Source: Vicinamibacterales bacterium
Lineage (GTDB): Bacteria; Acidobacteriota; Vicinamibacteria; Vicinamibacterales; UBA2999
Direction of reading: 5' to 3'
DNA length: 35,497 bases
NCBI GenBank assembly: GCA_030680175.1
Contig: JAUXWO010000002.1
Location: 1-35,497, forward strand
This document shows, piece after piece, positions 34,406 through 35,497 of the stretch. How positions within the stretch are numbered: the first letter of the stretch is position 1; each line of letters begins with the position of its first letter. The position numbers were made by a program, and so were the translations under genes. The notes below the pieces were generated by a model. The model ran no database searches and had not been told where the DNA came from. It saw only the letters and a list, made by a program, of their open reading frames with translations.

Positions 34406-34935
34406 GCCGCGGGGTGTGCGGCGGCCCGCAGCCCACCCGAACGAGCGTCCGGTTTTGTCCCCGAAAATCGACCATTGGCCCCCGGAAAGTACTTGCTTGT
34501 CCCTGAACGGTTGAGCTAAAAGCTCTGGGATGCGTGGACGGCCTTCGGGCCGTCCGCATTTTTCCGGCCCGGGATGCCCACGTCCCGGTCACCGGCTTCG
34601 ATGAGTGGGCCCCGGCCGGCCATCGACCGGGGACTGCGCGTCCGTCCGTTTGCCCCGCTCGTTCAGCAAGACCGTCCGTCCGTAGCTCGAACTCCGGAGC
34701 GCATTCCGGTGTCGTTCGTCGTCGTTGGGTGCCCGACCTTACGCGCGTCGTCTGCAAGCTTCGTTCGTCATAACCGGTCGTCCGCTGTCATCCCTCGTTC
34801 CGCTCGTTCGCTCGTCCGTTCGTGCACTCTCGGTCGTTCGCCGGTGTGAAGCCGTGTCCGGGCCGTTCCGCCAGGACCTTCGGCTTCGTTTGGCGCGCCG
34901 TGGCGTTTCGCGGCGTGCCGTGTGAGGAGAATGGT
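34406..34935 (+). other. 530-bp non-coding region upstream of the TonB receptor
   Basis: No credible gene is present; the open frames here are rich in Arg/Ser and start in several phases. At 34513-34525 a GAGCT-AAA-AGCTC hairpin precedes the strong terminator at 34530-34563. After this, 34600-34900 is pyrimidine-biased and full of CGTTCG and CGTCCG words, with a short run of direct repeats. The last bases give the Shine-Dalgarno GAGGAG (34924-34929) of the next gene. A small RNA or a regulated leader ending at the terminator is possible, since the terminator is 125 bp past the EamA stop. Confidence 0.6.
34530..34563 (+). terminator. Strong intrinsic terminator
   Basis: GGACGGCC (34536-34543) and GGCCGTCC (34548-34555) pair across a TTCG tetraloop. 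The outer ATGC (34530-34533) and GCAT (34556-34559) extend the stem with a 2-nt bulge. TTTTT follows at 34559-34563. It ends plus-strand transcription, either read-through from the EamA gene or a short RNA. Confidence 0.85.
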
Positions 34936-35497
34936 ATGCATCAGCGTGTATTGACAGGGTGTCTGATGATCGCGGCCCTGTTGCTTCTGTCCCCACAGGT
35001 TTGGGCGCAGGGCGGCGGCGCCAGTTCGACAGCAACGATTCAGGGGCGGGTCGCCGATACGAGCGGCGCGGTCCTTCCCGGTGTGACGGTCACGGCGGCG
35101 AGCCCGTCGATGCTCGGCCTCCAGACGTCGGTGACGTCGGAGAACGGGAACTACCGGTTCCCCGCGGTGCCCCCCGGCACCTACACGATCACGTACGAAC
35201 TCCCCGGCTTCAACACGGTGCGGCGTGAGAACGTCCAGCTGACGCTGGGCTTCACGGCGACCATCAACGTCGAGCTGGCGCTGGCGACGCTCGAAGAGAC
35301 GGTGACGGTGACGGGCGAGTCGCCGGTCATCGACACGCCGTCGACGCGCTTCGATCAGAACTTCAAGCTGGACTCGCTGAAGTCGATCACGAACGGCCGC
35401 GACATGTGGTCACTGCTGGCGGTGACGCCGTCGGTGCAGATGACCCGTATCGATGTGGGCGGCAACCGCGCCGGCACGCAGACGGGCTACTCGGCCT
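34936..35497 (+). CDS. TonB-dependent receptor with N-terminal carboxypeptidase-regulatory-like domain, 5' part
   Basis: The gene runs off the right edge; about 187 codons are visible. A signal peptide (GCLMIAALLLLSPQVWA) ends near residue 24. Next comes a CarboxypepD_reg-like beta domain: IQGRVADTSGAVLPGVTVTA, NGNYRFPAVPPGTYTITYELPGF, then NVELALATLEETVTVTGESP, which leads to the plug (DSLKSITNGRDMWSLLAVTPSVQM). Oar-like receptors of this type are abundant in Acidobacteriota. It would sit in the outer membrane and import a TonB-dependent substrate, not identifiable here. The ATG at 34936 has GAGGAG six bases upstream; an ATG at 34931 opens only a short frame. Confidence 0.88.
   Translation, partial: MHQRVLTGCLMIAALLLLSPQVWAQGGGASSTATIQGRVADTSGAVLPGVTVTAASPSMLGLQTSVTSENGNYRFPAVPPGTYTITYELPGFNTVRRENVQLTLGFTATINVELALATLEETVTVTGESPVIDTPSTRFDQNFKLDSLKSITNGRDMWSLLAVTPSVQMTRIDVGGNRAGTQTGYSA

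Noticed and set aside
34534-34925. Several open frames in the region before the TonB receptor
   Set aside because: They use Arg/Ser/Pro-rich low-complexity sequence, overlap the terminator, and lack Shine-Dalgarno sites or recognisable domains.

Overview
The window is high-GC bacterial chromosome, densely coded on both strands. Several features together suggest Acidobacteriota, probably the class Vicinamibacteria: two proteins of the acidobacterial VWFA-related type, a TonB-dependent receptor that opens with a carboxypeptidase-regulatory-like domain, TolC and Pal (so Gram-negative), a CcsA/HemX-type protein beside hemA, and intergenic heptamer repeats. This placement is inference; no rRNA gene or other marker lies in the window. 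There is no prophage, CRISPR array, transposase, tRNA or rRNA gene. Almost all genes are housekeeping or envelope genes.

Layout. (1) 1-449: the 3' end of a Pal/OmpA-like lipoprotein gene. (2) 456-3176, minus strand: pyrK-pyrD-pyrF and a small thioredoxin-fold gene. (3) 3240-4997: a membrane-anchored alkaline-phosphatase-superfamily protein, divergent from pyrK. (4) 5133-6668, minus: an AbgT-family transporter. (5) 6718-10248: a pyr operon with a recognisable PyrR-binding RNA loop, a possible 11-codon leader peptide, pyrR, pyrB, pyrC and an OPRT-like phosphoribosyltransferase. (6) 10245-10464: two copies of a 111-bp inverted-repeat element; a third lies at 21850-21960. (7) 10485-12319: an M28 peptidase lipoprotein and a TIGR02757 protein. 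(8) 12335-15932, minus: a GT4 and a GT2 glycosyltransferase and a TolC-like outer-membrane channel. (9) 16083-22860: pyrE, truA, uppS, cdsA, dxr, rseP and an unknown secreted protein; uppS-cdsA-dxr-rseP is the familiar isoprenoid/phospholipid/site-2-protease cluster. (10) 22952-32042, minus: two VWA proteins, hemX-like, hemA, hemC, a cobA-hemD fusion, hemB and hemL, i.e. the C5 route from glutamyl-tRNA to uroporphyrinogen III with a branch to precorrin-2. (11) 32188-33289: the ATP synthase accessory genes atpZ and atpI, then atpE, with no atpB between them. (12) 33473-34405: an EamA transporter. (13) 34406-34935: a non-coding stretch with a strong terminator and a long leader, then the 5' end of a TonB-dependent receptor.

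The six de novo UMP steps except carbamoyl-phosphate synthesis are encoded here (pyrB, C, D/K, E, F) together with their regulator PyrR, split over three transcription units.

Three patterns cut across the annotation. First, several unit-leading genes have a -10-like hexamer exactly 6-7 nt before the start codon, which predicts leaderless mRNAs. Second, palindromic or short tandem repeats sit directly at gene ends and in several cases supply the stop codon. Third, heptamer arrays (7-bp period) fill at least three intergenic gaps, including a pair of opposed arrays inside the heme operon. I found no clear candidate for a new defence or mobile system. The least explained items are the 111-bp element, the pyr leader, and the repeat/stop-codon association.
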